Positions 44,683 through 54,674 are shown, numbered from the stretch's first letter. The stretch is DNA of 64,000 nt from Hyphomicrobium sp. NDB2Meth4 (GCF_900117445.1 NZ_FPEJ01000006.1:1-64000); one strand, 5' to 3'. Notes: generated by a model not told the origin, from the letters alone. Made by a program: numbers and translations.

Positions 44683-46500
44683 TTACTCTCCCTCGACCGG
44701 CGCGGGCGCGCGCCGCAACCAGCGCGCAAACCAGGGAAGCCTGCGCTCGCGCGGCCTTCCCTCCGATGGTGCGGCAGCCGGAGTTTGCTGTGTGGCGCGC
44801 ACGGGCGTTGGCGCGTCGGATATGTGCCAACCGTGATCGTGCGCGAGATGGATCATGGTGCGCTCGGCGAGCGCGGTGATGGTCAGCAGCGGATGAATGC
44901 CAAGCGGGCACGGCACGACCGCGCCATCGCAAACGTAAAGCCCTTCGTGCACAGCATCAGGTGATGAGCCAGCGCTCGTGTCGAACACCTGGCCCTTGTG
45001 GTTGACGACGCCGGTGCGGCTGGTCTCGCCCATCGTGCAGCCGCCGAGCGGATGCACGGTCATCAGGTTGCCGCCGAAAATCTTCTCGGTCGCCGGGTTG
45101 CGCATGTAGGTGCCGCCGGTCGCGTGCGTTGCCGTCCGCACCATTTCCTCAATGCGCTGGAAGACGCGCTGGCCGGGGCCGTTGGTCCATTCAATGGCGA
45201 CGCGGTCGCCGTCGAGGCGCATCACGCCGTTACCAGCATCGTGACCTACGGCGAGAAATGTCTGCGTGTTGTGGACGGCGCCCTGATAGGCGCCCTTGAG
45301 CAGGCTGTCGGTGGCACGCTCGATGGCTTCGAGTTCGTCGCCGAGCGTGCGCTTCTCGTGCTCGCCGAACACCGCGGCTCCAGGGGCCAGCAAGGCGGGA
45401 AGCGCCGACGCGAAGGCGCTCGGCAACGCGCACTCGCACATTGCGAGGCCGTCGCGCACATCCTTGGTGTCACGCAGATCGATAAGCGCGTTGACGGCCT
45501 GGCCGACCGGCGGCACGGCGGCCTTGGGTGGATCGCCGACGCCGATACCGTTCACCTCGACATCGTTGTTGTAGGCGAGCGCGATGGCATCGCCGTTGGA
45601 CGTGAAGCGGCTGCCGAGCCAGTGCGAGAGAGCAAGTCCCTCAGCCTTGGAGCGCAGGAGTATTTCGGTGGAGCCGAGCGTGCCGGCGCCGAGAACGACG
45701 ATGTCAGCGGTGACGAAATACTTGTGTCCGCGCGGGGTGTCTTCGTCTGTCGGCATGGCCCAGACGCGCCAGCCGTTGCGCTCATCCTTGGAGAGCGAGA
45801 GCACGCGTACCCCGGTGAACACCTCTGCGCCGAAGGCCGCGGCGTCGGCTATGTACGTGGAGGCAACGGTCGTCTTGGCGCCGACGTTGCAGCCGCCGCA
45901 GCAATCTCCGCACTCCTTGCACGCTTCCTGATGCACACCGGCGGCGTTGGGGCCGCTGGTGTGGGAGACGTGCAGCGGGATCGGTTCGACGGAGCGCTCG
46001 AAAGCAGAGGCGGCGAGGCGGAGCGCGCGAACTTTCTCGTATGATTGCGTACGGCTGGAAGCTTCCGGCCGGAGCATATGGCGGGCGCGGACGAAACCCT
46101 CAGCCAGCAGCCGGTCGCGGCGCACTGCGGAAGGCCATGCAGCATCGTCGAAAACGCGCGGATCGGGCGCGAGGCAGACGTTGGCGTTGATCAGCGACGT
46201 GCCGCCGAGGCCGCAGGCCATCATGACGTGGATGTCGTCGCCGACGCGGACATCGTAAAGCGCGGTTCGCGATCCCATGTGGCCGCGCGCACCGGAAACC
46301 TGTGTTTCACGGCTCGCCTGGGCGACGTTCTCGGGGAAGTCGCCGGGCAGGAATTCGCGTCCGCGCTCCAGCACGGCAACCTTGCGGCCACAGCGGGCGA
46401 GGCGAGCAGCGGCGACGCCGGCTCCATAGCCGGACCCCACCACGACAACGTCGTAGTGCGCTTTGAGCTTAGAAGCGGGCATCGCCAGGCGCGCCTGCAT
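44683..46500 (-). CDS. GMC-family oxidoreductase with cysteine cluster, 605 aa
   Basis: Paralogue of the N-terminal domain of the neighbouring fusion. GSGYGAG (22-28) binds FAD, CKECGDCCGGCNVGAKTT (194-211) is the Cx2Cx2CCx2C cluster, and HPLGGCTMGETSRTG plus HPLLTITALAERTM are the C-terminal GMC motifs. It ends with an Arg/Pro-rich tail (about 570-605). ATG 46500 is chosen because GGAAGAG precedes it and the following residues match the paralogue; a GTG at 46566 overlapping the upstream stop is an alternative. The stop is 1 base from the next start, so the two oxidoreductases are probably made together. Confidence 0.88.
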   Translation of the reverse strand: MQARLAMPASKLKAHYDVVVVGSGYGAGVAAARLARCGRKVAVLERGREFLPGDFPENVAQASRETQVSGARGHMGSRTALYDVRVGDDIHVMMACGLGGTSLINANVCLAPDPRVFDDAAWPSAVRRDRLLAEGFVRARHMLRPEASSRTQSYEKVRALRLAASAFERSVEPIPLHVSHTSGPNAAGVHQEACKECGDCCGGCNVGAKTTVASTYIADAAAFGAEVFTGVRVLSLSKDERNGWRVWAMPTDEDTPRGHKYFVTADIVVLGAGTLGSTEILLRSKAEGLALSHWLGSRFTSNGDAIALAYNNDVEVNGIGVGDPPKAAVPPVGQAVNALIDLRDTKDVRDGLAMCECALPSAFASALPALLAPGAAVFGEHEKRTLGDELEAIERATDSLLKGAYQGAVHNTQTFLAVGHDAGNGVMRLDGDRVAIEWTNGPGQRVFQRIEEMVRTATHATGGTYMRNPATEKIFGGNLMTVHPLGGCTMGETSRTGVVNHKGQVFDTSAGSSPDAVHEGLYVCDGAVVPCPLGIHPLLTITALAERTMIHLAHDHGWHISDAPTPVRATQQTPAAAPSEGRPRERRLPWFARWLRRAPAPVEGE

Positions 46501-46562
46501 GCTCTTCCGTCTCCCGTTACCGGCAACGCTCGTCATGGAAAACCCGGCGCTGCTTCTAGATT

Positions 46563-48500
46563 TCACACCACCGCCGAACCGGAACCTGAAGGCCGCTTCA
46601 AGTCGCCGACGCGGATCTCGACCGGGCCGTCAATGAGGCTCGGACGCAGCGGGCGCGCGGGCACGATGGCGGGCCCAGCGACGGCGCCGAGGCCAGTATC
46701 CTTGGTCTTGCGCCACGACCAGCGGCGCGGCGTGCGGCGCAAACCGATGGAGTAGATCGTCAGCTTGTTGGGCTCGACCTTCATGCGCAGGAAGTTTTTG
46801 TAGTCAGGGATGGCCATCGAGGCGAAGGCCTGATCGCAATGCAATCCCATGAGACAGGAAATGGTGAGGTAGGCACCCCATACGAAGCCGGCGACGAGGC
46901 CGCCGATGAAAATCATGATGAGCGGGAAAATGACGATGGCGCGCAAGAGCTCGCGCACGTCAGGGGTGGTGCGCAGGTCAAGATTTTCCAAGACTTCACG
47001 CGCTTGCGGCCACGCGGACTCGACGAGATAGAACGAGACGTAGGAGACCGCATAATAGAGCGCGATCATCGTTGCGATGTGCGCGAGCCAATGTAGCGTG
47101 CCGAGTAACAGCTTGGCCTTCTTGCCCCAGGCACTGTCGGCGTACCCATAGAGAACGACCCAAAGCGCCAGACACCATATGCCGAGAATGACGTTGGTTG
47201 CGGCGGCGAGCGGGGCGAGCATGAAGATACCCGGCCACCAGTGGAAACTCGGATCGTGCAGGATGGTCTCGCCGACGGTCTTGCCGTTGTACGGCGTGGT
47301 CGAGAACATCCAGATCATCACCCAGTAGATGACGCCTAGTGCGACGGCATAGCCGTAGTTGCTGAAGGGGAACGCGAGGGTGCGCAGGCTGAGCCAGCGG
47401 CTCTCACCGCGTGACGGCCAGCATGACGGCTCGCCGGTCGGCTTGCCGTCCTTGATCTGGCACTTGAGGTTCAGCTCGAGCTTCCTGTCGCCCCAAGCGA
47501 CCTTGCGCGTGTCGTCGAGATAGTGGGTTGGAGAGAAATATGCGCCACCGCCGCCGGCCGTGAAGAATTGCGTGCCGGTCTCCTTCGACTCGTAGCGGCT
47601 GTAGTGATGCAGGTCGCCGGCAACGACGGCGGCGACGCGTGCGCCGGCATCAGTGGCGATCTTGGTGATGGTCGAAAGATTGTCCTCGCCCTGGAGCTTT
47701 TCGTCCTTGTCGTAATTCCAGCTCGGCTCGGCGGTGCAGAGAATGAGCTTTGGCGCTTCGGTGGGGTGCGCCTTCATTTCCTGGGCAATGCCTTCGAAGT
47801 AGAGGATCTGTCCGGCGTCGAGGTACTGCGCGAGCTGAATGTCGGCGCCCCAGATCCACCAGTTGTGCGGAAGGCGGATGGCGAAGTAGCTGCGGTGCTG
47901 CGGGCAGAGCCAGCCGCCGATCTTGTTCTCCGCGGCGTGGCCGAAGCGGGCCTTGCAGAACATGTGGTCGAACGAGGAAAGGCCGTCGTACCAGTCATGG
48001 TTGCCGGGCAGCACGAAGAGCAGACGCCGCCAGCCGCCATCGGGCGCGGGCGGCAGCGCTGTTGCGTACGGCATGGCGAAGCGTTCGCGATAAGCTTGGC
48101 GCGTCGGGAACGGATAGACCTGGTCGCCGCCCATGATCAGCATCTTGGCACCCGGCAGTGTGCCGACGCCTTCGATGTCGATCTGCGGCTGGCTGACGAG
48201 CGAGGCCATGGCGTAGGTGGAATCGAAGCCGTCGCCGAGGTCGGCGATGTAGTCGACCCAGACCTTGTCGCCGTCGCCGAGCTCGCGGAGATCAGAGTAG
48301 TTATAGCGGCCGACGACCATCTTCATGATCTCGGGCGCGAAGCCGTCGATCGTCGCCTGCATGATGCGCTGATCGGCGTATTGGCCGAAAATCTCCGAGA
48401 CGACGGAGCGCCAGCCGGTGCTGACAAGATGCGCGGGGCTATACCAGCGCACCATCTTGGGGAGTGCTCTTAAATCAATCTCCCCCGACCCGTCGGCCAT
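46563..48500 (-). CDS. Membrane-anchored metallophosphoesterase, 645 aa
   Basis: The N-terminal two thirds is a calcineurin-like phosphoesterase: DLGDGFDST, MLIMGGDQVYP, VLPGNHDWYDG and VVAGDLHHYSRY supply the D/GD/GNHD/GDLHH metal ligands. Four or five transmembrane helices follow (about 390-580), then a cytosolic C-terminal tail ending GSGSAVV. The substrate is unknown. ATG 48500 has GGGGGATT upstream. It is the first gene of the GMC operon. Confidence 0.85.
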   Translation of the reverse strand: MADGSGEIDLRALPKMVRWYSPAHLVSTGWRSVVSEIFGQYADQRIMQATIDGFAPEIMKMVVGRYNYSDLRELGDGDKVWVDYIADLGDGFDSTYAMASLVSQPQIDIEGVGTLPGAKMLIMGGDQVYPFPTRQAYRERFAMPYATALPPAPDGGWRRLLFVLPGNHDWYDGLSSFDHMFCKARFGHAAENKIGGWLCPQHRSYFAIRLPHNWWIWGADIQLAQYLDAGQILYFEGIAQEMKAHPTEAPKLILCTAEPSWNYDKDEKLQGEDNLSTITKIATDAGARVAAVVAGDLHHYSRYESKETGTQFFTAGGGGAYFSPTHYLDDTRKVAWGDRKLELNLKCQIKDGKPTGEPSCWPSRGESRWLSLRTLAFPFSNYGYAVALGVIYWVMIWMFSTTPYNGKTVGETILHDPSFHWWPGIFMLAPLAAATNVILGIWCLALWVVLYGYADSAWGKKAKLLLGTLHWLAHIATMIALYYAVSYVSFYLVESAWPQAREVLENLDLRTTPDVRELLRAIVIFPLIMIFIGGLVAGFVWGAYLTISCLMGLHCDQAFASMAIPDYKNFLRMKVEPNKLTIYSIGLRRTPRRWSWRKTKDTGLGAVAGPAIVPARPLRPSLIDGPVEIRVGDLKRPSGSGSAVV

Positions 48501-49028
48501 TATGAAATCCCCCGAACGCAAACATTCTTTTGGAGCGTGCCCCCCGGCCCACTCTTGAGTTGGAGTGACTCTAAGTTGGGCACCCGGATGAGTCCAGGAC
48601 GCCCAGCCGAGCAGGTTACCGGGTGTTGCAGGACGAGCGCAGGCGCCGTGCCACAAGAAAAATCATGTGTGGGATGAACGCAGCATGAGCGTGCTCTTTT
48701 CTCCGGTGACGGAGCATCCCATCGCGCCGGAAGCGGTCTCAAGATGACGACGCGTGCGGCGCTGTCCGGACCGATAGAGAGTGAGCGGCTTGCGCGCGTT
48801 GACGGATTGCAGCCTCCGCCGCCGAAGCAGCGCTTGCATCATGCGGGGGGACGTCACGCGGCGGGCGTCGCCACATATCATCCGGCCCTCGCGGATTAAC
48901 GTTAAACCCAGCGCCCCGGGGCAACTCGCGCGAAAACACGGCATCGCGGCGATATCTCGACATAATTCGCACATCGGGCCGTGGTCCGTTGCCACAAAGT
49001 CCCAGGGGAAGGTGCAGGAGGTGCGTTC
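48501..49028. other. Divergent intergenic region
   Basis: About 530 bases between the metallophosphoesterase and bactofilin starts. It must carry promoters for both directions. Frames here are antisense-like and none has a convincing ribosome binding site; no RNA family or strong repeat was recognised. Confidence 0.45.
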
Positions 49029-49532
49029 GTGTTCGGCCGGGGTTCCAATCCACCAGATCAAAAGGTGCCTGGCGCACCGTCGATGACGCCGCCAACGTCT
49101 CCCGCCTCGCGTGATTTCACGCCGTCGTCCTCCGGGGCGCCGATGATGTCGCCGGCGCGACAGGTGTCGGTGATCGGGCCGGACCTTGCGATCTTCGGAC
49201 AGCAGATCACGCTTGTGTGCAAGACCGCACTGCTGATCGCCGGAGAGGTCACAGGGGACATTCACGGCGATGACATCACCGTCGGTGAAACCGGCAAGGT
49301 GACGGGGTCGGTGAGCGCGCGCAATCTCACGGTGCATGGCGCGGTGAACGGCCAGCTGCGGGGCGAGACCGTGGCGCTGCACAACACGGCGCGCATCAGC
49401 GGCGATATCGTGCAGAAGAACCTGATCATCGCAGAGGGCGCTCAGTTCGACGGCCGCGTGCGCAGCGCGCGGGACGCCAGCGACTGGCAGCCGGAGCTCA
49501 ATCTCGACACGCATCGCAACGCGACGAGCTGA
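49029..49532 (+). CDS. Bactofilin (polymer-forming cytoskeletal protein), 167 aa
   Basis: Bactofilin beta-helix core: ISGDIVQKNLIIAEGAQFDG and the repeating GEVTGDIHGDDITVGETGKV pattern form right-handed helical turns that polymerise without nucleotides and scaffold envelope enzymes. The start is GTG 49029, because AGGAGG sits 7 bases upstream and the encoded (M)FGRGSN matches bactofilin N termini; ATG 49083 would truncate it. The C-terminal tail is acidic. Confidence 0.85.
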   Translation: MFGRGSNPPDQKVPGAPSMTPPTSPASRDFTPSSSGAPMMSPARQVSVIGPDLAIFGQQITLVCKTALLIAGEVTGDIHGDDITVGETGKVTGSVSARNLTVHGAVNGQLRGETVALHNTARISGDIVQKNLIIAEGAQFDGRVRSARDASDWQPELNLDTHRNATS

Positions 49533-49588
49533 GATTGAGCTGGCGCGCGCGGCGGCTCAAGCTGCCGCGTTCCCATTTACGCACGCAT

Positions 49589-51115
49589 TCAAGCTGAGTT
49601 CTTGTCGAGCCCGGTGATACGGTCGAGCAGGCGCGCCTTGCGCGTGCGCTTCATCTCGGGCGATGCACTTTCGCCGTTGGCGTGCTCGCCGGCCGGCATG
49701 TGCTCCACGCGCGTCTCTACGGGAAGCGTAGCGGCATCAAGAGCCTTGAGGAAGCCGCCACCGCGGCGCGGCTCTGCTTCAGCATTGGCAGCAGACGCAT
49801 TGCCTGATGGCGCGGTTCCAGCAGAGGTTCCGTTGGACTGGGCCGGCGTGCTCTCGGCGCTTGCCGGCTGGCCATCGGCGCCAGGACGGACGAAGCGGGC
49901 AACGCGCGGATCATTGATGCGTTCGGCGAGCGGGCGCTTGGAGTCGGCGGCATCCGGCCTGCGCGCGGGGCCGGGGGCAGGAACGGACCCGAGGCGGCGC
50001 ATCTCTTCCATGAAGTAGGCTGCCTGGCGAGCGAGCTTCTCGTTGCCAGCAGCCAACTCGGCGCGAAGGGCCTGAATGGTGCTCGTCTGCTCGTCGGTGA
50101 GTGCCTGCAGTGCGGAGAGGCGGGCCTTCAAGGCGATCTTGCTTTCCTTGACGCCGCGGTCGTCACTGTCGGCCACTTCGTACGTGGAGAGGGCCGCCTT
50201 GATGCGCGAAAGCTCGGCGGCCTGATCCTGGTTGACCGACTTCAGGCGGCGGATCTCGTTCTGGGCCTGCGGGTCGGGTGTATCGGACAGCCTCTCGGCG
50301 GCGCGCAGCGATGGTTTTGCGTCGTCGGCAGCGGTTGCTCCGGCGGCGCGGACCTTGGCCGGGCGCATCGCCTCGGAGCCTTTGCCCGTTACGACATCGG
50401 CGGCTTCGGCGGCCGGGCCAGCGCGGGCGACGAGCGATTGCAGGCGGGCGATCAGCGCGGTCTGCTCGCGCGTCTTGGCGCGCAGGGCTTCGATCTCGGT
50501 GCGCAGGGCCACTTCGCCATCATAGCGAGGATCGCCGAAACCGTCGCGATTTCTGGATGCGCGCGTGTTCAAAGCCGCCTTCAGACGATGCACTTCATCG
50601 GTCTGCTGGGCGTTGATCTGGGTTGCTTCCTCGAGGGCACGCGCCTGCTTCTCGCTCGACTGGGTGAGCGAGACGATCTCGCGGTCGCGCTGGAACAGCA
50701 GCTTGCGGGCTTCGGCGAGGCGATGCTCGACCTTGGGCAGGCGATCCATGATCGTCTGCTCGAGTACGCGCCGGGCGTTTTCGTGCTCCTCCAGGGAGGT
50801 GCGCTGGCGTGCCAGCTCGCCTTCGAGTTCGGAGATGTTGGCGTCGCGGCGATTGAGTTCGACCATCTGGCGGGCGGAAGCCTCGGCGGCCTCGTCGACC
50901 TTGGTCTCGAGCTTATGGATGCGGATGGCGTATTCGGCGCGCAGGCGATCCTTGTCGGCGCGGATTTCCGTCTCGGTGAGCGGCATCGAGCGCTTCAGCG
51001 CCTCGGTGGTGAGGCGCGCCACGCGGCGCCGATACAGCGGAGCAATGAAAAGCGCCAGCAGGGCCGCGGTGAGGAAGCCCAAGGTCGCCAGCATGACCAT
51101 CTCGATTGTGATCAC
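49589..51115 (-). CDS. Membrane-anchored coiled-coil protein, 508 aa
   Basis: One N-terminal transmembrane helix (about 8-28) followed by long coiled coil (about 50-360; for example EVHRLKAALNTRASRN and VKESKIALKARLSALQALTD) and a low-complexity Ala/Gly C-terminal region ending LLDRITGLDKNSA. Similar proteins are common next to bactofilins in Hyphomicrobiales and may organise the envelope, but this one has no named domain. It is convergent with the bactofilin gene. Confidence 0.75.
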   Translation of the reverse strand: MITIEMVMLATLGFLTAALLALFIAPLYRRRVARLTTEALKRSMPLTETEIRADKDRLRAEYAIRIHKLETKVDEAAEASARQMVELNRRDANISELEGELARQRTSLEEHENARRVLEQTIMDRLPKVEHRLAEARKLLFQRDREIVSLTQSSEKQARALEEATQINAQQTDEVHRLKAALNTRASRNRDGFGDPRYDGEVALRTEIEALRAKTREQTALIARLQSLVARAGPAAEAADVVTGKGSEAMRPAKVRAAGATAADDAKPSLRAAERLSDTPDPQAQNEIRRLKSVNQDQAAELSRIKAALSTYEVADSDDRGVKESKIALKARLSALQALTDEQTSTIQALRAELAAGNEKLARQAAYFMEEMRRLGSVPAPGPARRPDAADSKRPLAERINDPRVARFVRPGADGQPASAESTPAQSNGTSAGTAPSGNASAANAEAEPRRGGGFLKALDAATLPVETRVEHMPAGEHANGESASPEMKRTRKARLLDRITGLDKNSA

Positions 51116-51276
51116 GCCGCGGGTCCCCGATTGTAGAGGGCAGGGACGCGCGCATGCGGCAGTGCCGCCCGGCGCTGGCGCTGGATCTCAGTCTTCAAAC
51201 TGGCGAGTTGGCTGCGCAATGCTTCCATTCCAGCGCGTTTCGACCGGGACCATACCTCATGAAGCCGCGCTGCGAC

Positions 51277-52155
51277 TCAAAACGGATTCCAGGTAGGCGT
51301 GCGGGTATACTTCAAATATCCGATGTTCGCACCTAGACGTAAACCAATTCCCGAACGGATCGGCGCCAGGGTGACATTGTCGTGGGTCTGGAATTGAATT
51401 CCGACGCCGCCAACGAGGTAGGCCGATCCCTGGACACCCGCAAAACGCTCATAGATCTGCGATGGGTCCTGGAGATTGTATACCAGGACCATGGTTTTGG
51501 AGCCCTCGCCACCGAAATCGTAGCCGATGGAGGGGCCTTGCCAGTAGACCTTATGGGTGCCGGCATCCTTGGTGTAGAGCGTGCCCTCACCGTAGCGCAG
51601 GCCGGCCACAAACGCGCCGCCGCCGTCGGTACCTAAGATGTAGCCGTTCGGGCGGCCGGATTTTTGGAACGCGTACTCGACGACGCTGGCGAGGCCCTTG
51701 CTGACCGATCCGAAGAAGCGTCCGCCTGCGTCGATTATCTCATTCTGTGAATAACCGCCTCCGGGGGGCGGTCCGCCGCCACCGCGGTCGTCGTAGGGCT
51801 GCTCGTTCGGGGCGTGATAGGGCTCGCCGTAGCCTGGGGCCGGCTCCTGCGGCGCGGCGGCGGCTCTGTCGTCGTAGCGACTGTAGTTATCGTCCTCGCG
51901 ATAGGCGCCCCCGGAGCGATAGGGAGACTGCCCGGCGGAACCTCCAGCTTGTGGCTGATAGCCATCATTGCCCTGGGGTTTATAGGAATCGTCGGTGCCG
52001 GTGCGGCCGCCCGAATAGGCGCCATAACCGTCGCCAGAGCTTTCCTGAGCGAAGGCCTGCGGTGCGAAAGCTGCGGCCGACGCCAAAACGGCGAAGGCAA
52101 CGAGAGTGCCTCGAATGTGACGTCCGCGCGAATGCAGCGCCATCGGAATATCCAT
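51277..52155 (-). CDS. eipA: EipA-like (DUF1134) envelope protein, 292 aa
   Basis: Periplasmic protein of the DUF1134/EipA family, which in Brucella supports envelope integrity. A signal peptide (to AFAPQAFA) is followed by a Gly/Pro/Tyr-rich linker (about 45-140) and the conserved core: RFFGSVSKGLASVVEYAF, GYILGTDGGGAFVAGLRYGE, YDFGGEGSKTMVLVYNL and VGGVGIQFQTHDNVTLAPIR. Start ATG 52155 or 52158; no strong ribosome binding site. Assignment by the core motifs is confident; the cellular role is by homology. Confidence 0.85.
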   Translation of the reverse strand: MDIPMALHSRGRHIRGTLVAFAVLASAAAFAPQAFAQESSGDGYGAYSGGRTGTDDSYKPQGNDGYQPQAGGSAGQSPYRSGGAYREDDNYSRYDDRAAAAPQEPAPGYGEPYHAPNEQPYDDRGGGGPPPGGGYSQNEIIDAGGRFFGSVSKGLASVVEYAFQKSGRPNGYILGTDGGGAFVAGLRYGEGTLYTKDAGTHKVYWQGPSIGYDFGGEGSKTMVLVYNLQDPSQIYERFAGVQGSAYLVGGVGIQFQTHDNVTLAPIRSGIGLRLGANIGYLKYTRTPTWNPF

Positions 52156-52261
52156 CATGGTTGCAGGTCTGATGCGGTCAGCCGGCCGCGGCCTACTTGG
52201 CAACGATCCTTCGACGCAAAGTTGCGCGAAAGTGTGGCCGGCGGCGGGAGGGCGCTTGGCG

Positions 52262-53086
52262 TTATTGCGGCGGCAGCAGCGGTTCGCGGCCCCAGGCGAC
52301 GAAATAGGGGTTGGCGTACCCGCCCTCGCGCTTGCCGTACTGCAGCGGCTTGCCATCGAGCGTGGTGACGCAGCCGCCGGCGGCGTTGAGGATCGCCTGG
52401 CCGGCCGCGGTATCCCATTCGCTGGTCTGGCCCAGCCGGGCGTAGAGGTCGGCCTCGCCGCGGGCGATGAGGCAGAACTTCAGCGATGAACTCGCTTTAC
52501 GCCGTTCGGCGATGGGCAAATGCTTGAAGAATTCTTCGGTGTCTTGCGTCGCGTGCGAACGGCTGGCGAAGGCGACCAGCGCGTTGCGGTCGGGCACGCG
52601 GGTGGCCAGGCGCTTCAGGTTGCAGCGCGAAAGGGACGGCGAGACATCATCGGTGGAGATGTTGGCCTCGATCGCGTCATTAGGGCCGAGCGTAGCGAAG
52701 AACTCGCTGCGGGCCGGCACGTATATGATGCCGAACACGGGCTGCTGGCCGACGACCAGCCCGATATTGATCGTGAACTCGGGGCTGCCTTTGATGAAGG
52801 CGCGCGTTCCATCCAGCGGGTCGACGAGAAAGAATGCATCTTCGACCGCGGGCACGCGACCTGCCGCGACTGCTTCCTCAGCGATAACGGGAATGCCCGG
52901 TGACACTCGGTGCAGCGCTTCGGTGAGGATCTCCTCGGCTTCCTGATCGGCTATCGTCACCGGAGTCGTATCTGCCTTGGTCGAAACCTCGACGCCAGCA
53001 GCGAAATGGCCCATCTCGACACGGCCCGCAGCCATCACTGCGGGAAGCAATGCCTCGACCAACGATCCGTATTCCTCTAGCCTCAT
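52262..53086 (-). CDS. cysQ: 3'(2'),5'-bisphosphate nucleotidase CysQ
   Basis: Mg-dependent phosphatase of the inositol-monophosphatase fold that recycles 3'-phosphoadenosine 5'-phosphate from sulfate assimilation. PVTIADQEAEE, IPVIAEEAV, FFLVDPLDGTRAFIKG and SEWDTAAGQAILNAAGG are the four metal and substrate motifs. 274 residues. ATG 53086 begins the conserved region; an upstream frame start at 53149 lacks a site. Confidence 0.92.
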   Translation of the reverse strand: MRLEEYGSLVEALLPAVMAAGRVEMGHFAAGVEVSTKADTTPVTIADQEAEEILTEALHRVSPGIPVIAEEAVAAGRVPAVEDAFFLVDPLDGTRAFIKGSPEFTINIGLVVGQQPVFGIIYVPARSEFFATLGPNDAIEANISTDDVSPSLSRCNLKRLATRVPDRNALVAFASRSHATQDTEEFFKHLPIAERRKASSSLKFCLIARGEADLYARLGQTSEWDTAAGQAILNAAGGCVTTLDGKPLQYGKREGGYANPYFVAWGREPLLPPQ

Positions 53087-53337
53087 CTGCCGTTCGCGTC
53101 CTGATTCGCCAGCCAGTATCGGCCGACTTATGGCCGGTCTACCGCGCATGTTGCCTACTTCACCGCACGGGAAGCAATTCGCGGGGCCGACCTTTGCATG
53201 GAAGTTGCGGCGCGTGTATCAGATGGCGACAGCACTTCGCAAGCGGACCAGTTGGCGCGCGTTGAGGGCGTCCCGCCTGCCGGTCTCAAAATCCGGCTAT
53301 CAGCATTCGTTTCTGCGACATCTCGAAGGGGGCATCG

Positions 53338-53979
53338 ATGGGTGAGCGCGCCAATCCGACTGATCTTGAACTCGCGGCACTCATCTCAAGCAAAATCTGT
53401 CACGACGTCATCGGCCCCGTCGGCGCCATCTACAATGGTCTGGAAATCCTCGACGAGGACGACGACCAGGAGGCCAAGAACTACGCCCTCGACGTGATCC
53501 GCAACGTGACGGAGCAGGCGTCGGCGCGCTTGCAGTTCTGCCGCTTCGCGTTCGGCGCGGCTGGTTCTGCAGGCGCGATGATCGATCTCGGCACGGCCGA
53601 ACAGATTTCGCGCGGCTTCGTCGGCAAGGGCAAGCATACCCTCAACTGGAAATGCCCGCCCGGGCACATGCCGAAAGACAAAGCCAAGCTGCTGCTCAAC
53701 ATGATCGCAAGCGCCATCACTGCGCTGCCGCGCGGCGGCGACATCGAAGTGCAGATGGCCGGCACGATGGAGACGCCAAGCTTCCTCGTGCGCTGCCGCG
53801 GCACCAACGCACGCGCGCCGCTGCACCTTGCCGAGTTCATCTCGGGCGAGCACACCCCGCCGCTCGACGCGATGACGATCCAGGCTTATTACACCTGCCG
53901 GCTGGCGACGAGCGCGGGCATGCGCCTTGCCGTACTGCAGGACGGTGCCGACATCCTCCTTTCTGCAAAGCACACTTAG
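53338..53979 (+). CDS. chpT: Histidine phosphotransferase ChpT
   Basis: Phosphotransfer protein that passes phosphate from CckA to CtrA in the alphaproteobacterial cell-cycle relay. SKICHDVIGPVGAIYNGLEI holds the phospho-accepting His22 on the DHp-like helix, followed by a degenerate ATPase-like domain (LPRGGDIEVQMAGTMETPSF, AYYTCRLATSAGMRLAV). 213 residues, normal. The start ATG 53338 follows GAAGGGGGC. Confidence 0.92.
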   Translation: MGERANPTDLELAALISSKICHDVIGPVGAIYNGLEILDEDDDQEAKNYALDVIRNVTEQASARLQFCRFAFGAAGSAGAMIDLGTAEQISRGFVGKGKHTLNWKCPPGHMPKDKAKLLLNMIASAITALPRGGDIEVQMAGTMETPSFLVRCRGTNARAPLHLAEFISGEHTPPLDAMTIQAYYTCRLATSAGMRLAVLQDGADILLSAKHT

Positions 53980-54062
53980 GGGCGCTCCGCGCCGGCTTTG
54001 GCAGGAACGGCGACGTGACCTGCTAAGCCTCCTCGGCGGCCATCGAGCCGAAGGAATACTCC

Positions 54063-54674
54063 GTGCTGCGCGTTGAACGATTGCAGGCTGGCAAGCTGCG
54101 GCCCCTCACGTTCGAGGTTGCAGACGGAGAATGCCTTGCGGTCGAGGGTCCGTCGGGCTCCGGCAAGACGCTGCTGCTACGCGCGATGGCCGACCTCGAT
54201 CCAGCTCCCGGACAGGTGTTCGTCGATGGTGTCGAACGACACGAGGTATCGCCGCCTCAGTGGCGGCGGCTGGTGCGGTATTGCGCTGCCGAACCCGCAT
54301 GGTGGACGGACACGCCGCGCGGTGGCCTGCCGCCGAAGGCATCCGCTGAAAAACTCAATCGGCTGCTGGTGTCGCTGGATCTCGATGCCGGCGCTCTGGA
54401 TCGACCCGTTGCCGTGCTGTCGACGGGAGAGCGCCAGCGATTGGCGCTCGTCCGGGCGCTGCTGGACGAGCCGAAGGTGCTGCTGCTCGACGAGCCCACC
54501 GGCGCACTCGATCCGCAAAGCACAGCGCTCGTGGAAGAACTGATCAGGTTTCAGATGCTGGCCGGGCGAAGCGTCGTGCTCGTGAGCCATAACGCGGCAC
54601 AGGTGAAGCGGCTGGCGGATGCGCGGCTGGTTCTATCCAGCGCTGCAAACGCGACAGAGGCCTCTGCGCCATGA
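54063..54674 (+). CDS. fetA: ABC transporter ATPase, FetA/YbbL-like
   Basis: ATP-binding subunit of a FetAB-type exporter (iron, and in some hosts other stresses). Walker A GPSGSGKT at 29-36, signature LSTGERQRLALVRAL, Walker B VLLLDEPTGAL and H-loop VSHNAAQ are all present in 203 residues. GTG 54063 is the start, preceded by AAGGA. Overlaps the permease by 4 bases. Confidence 0.85.
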   Translation: MLRVERLQAGKLRPLTFEVADGECLAVEGPSGSGKTLLLRAMADLDPAPGQVFVDGVERHEVSPPQWRRLVRYCAAEPAWWTDTPRGGLPPKASAEKLNRLLVSLDLDAGALDRPVAVLSTGERQRLALVRALLDEPKVLLLDEPTGALDPQSTALVEELIRFQMLAGRSVVLVSHNAAQVKRLADARLVLSSAANATEASAP

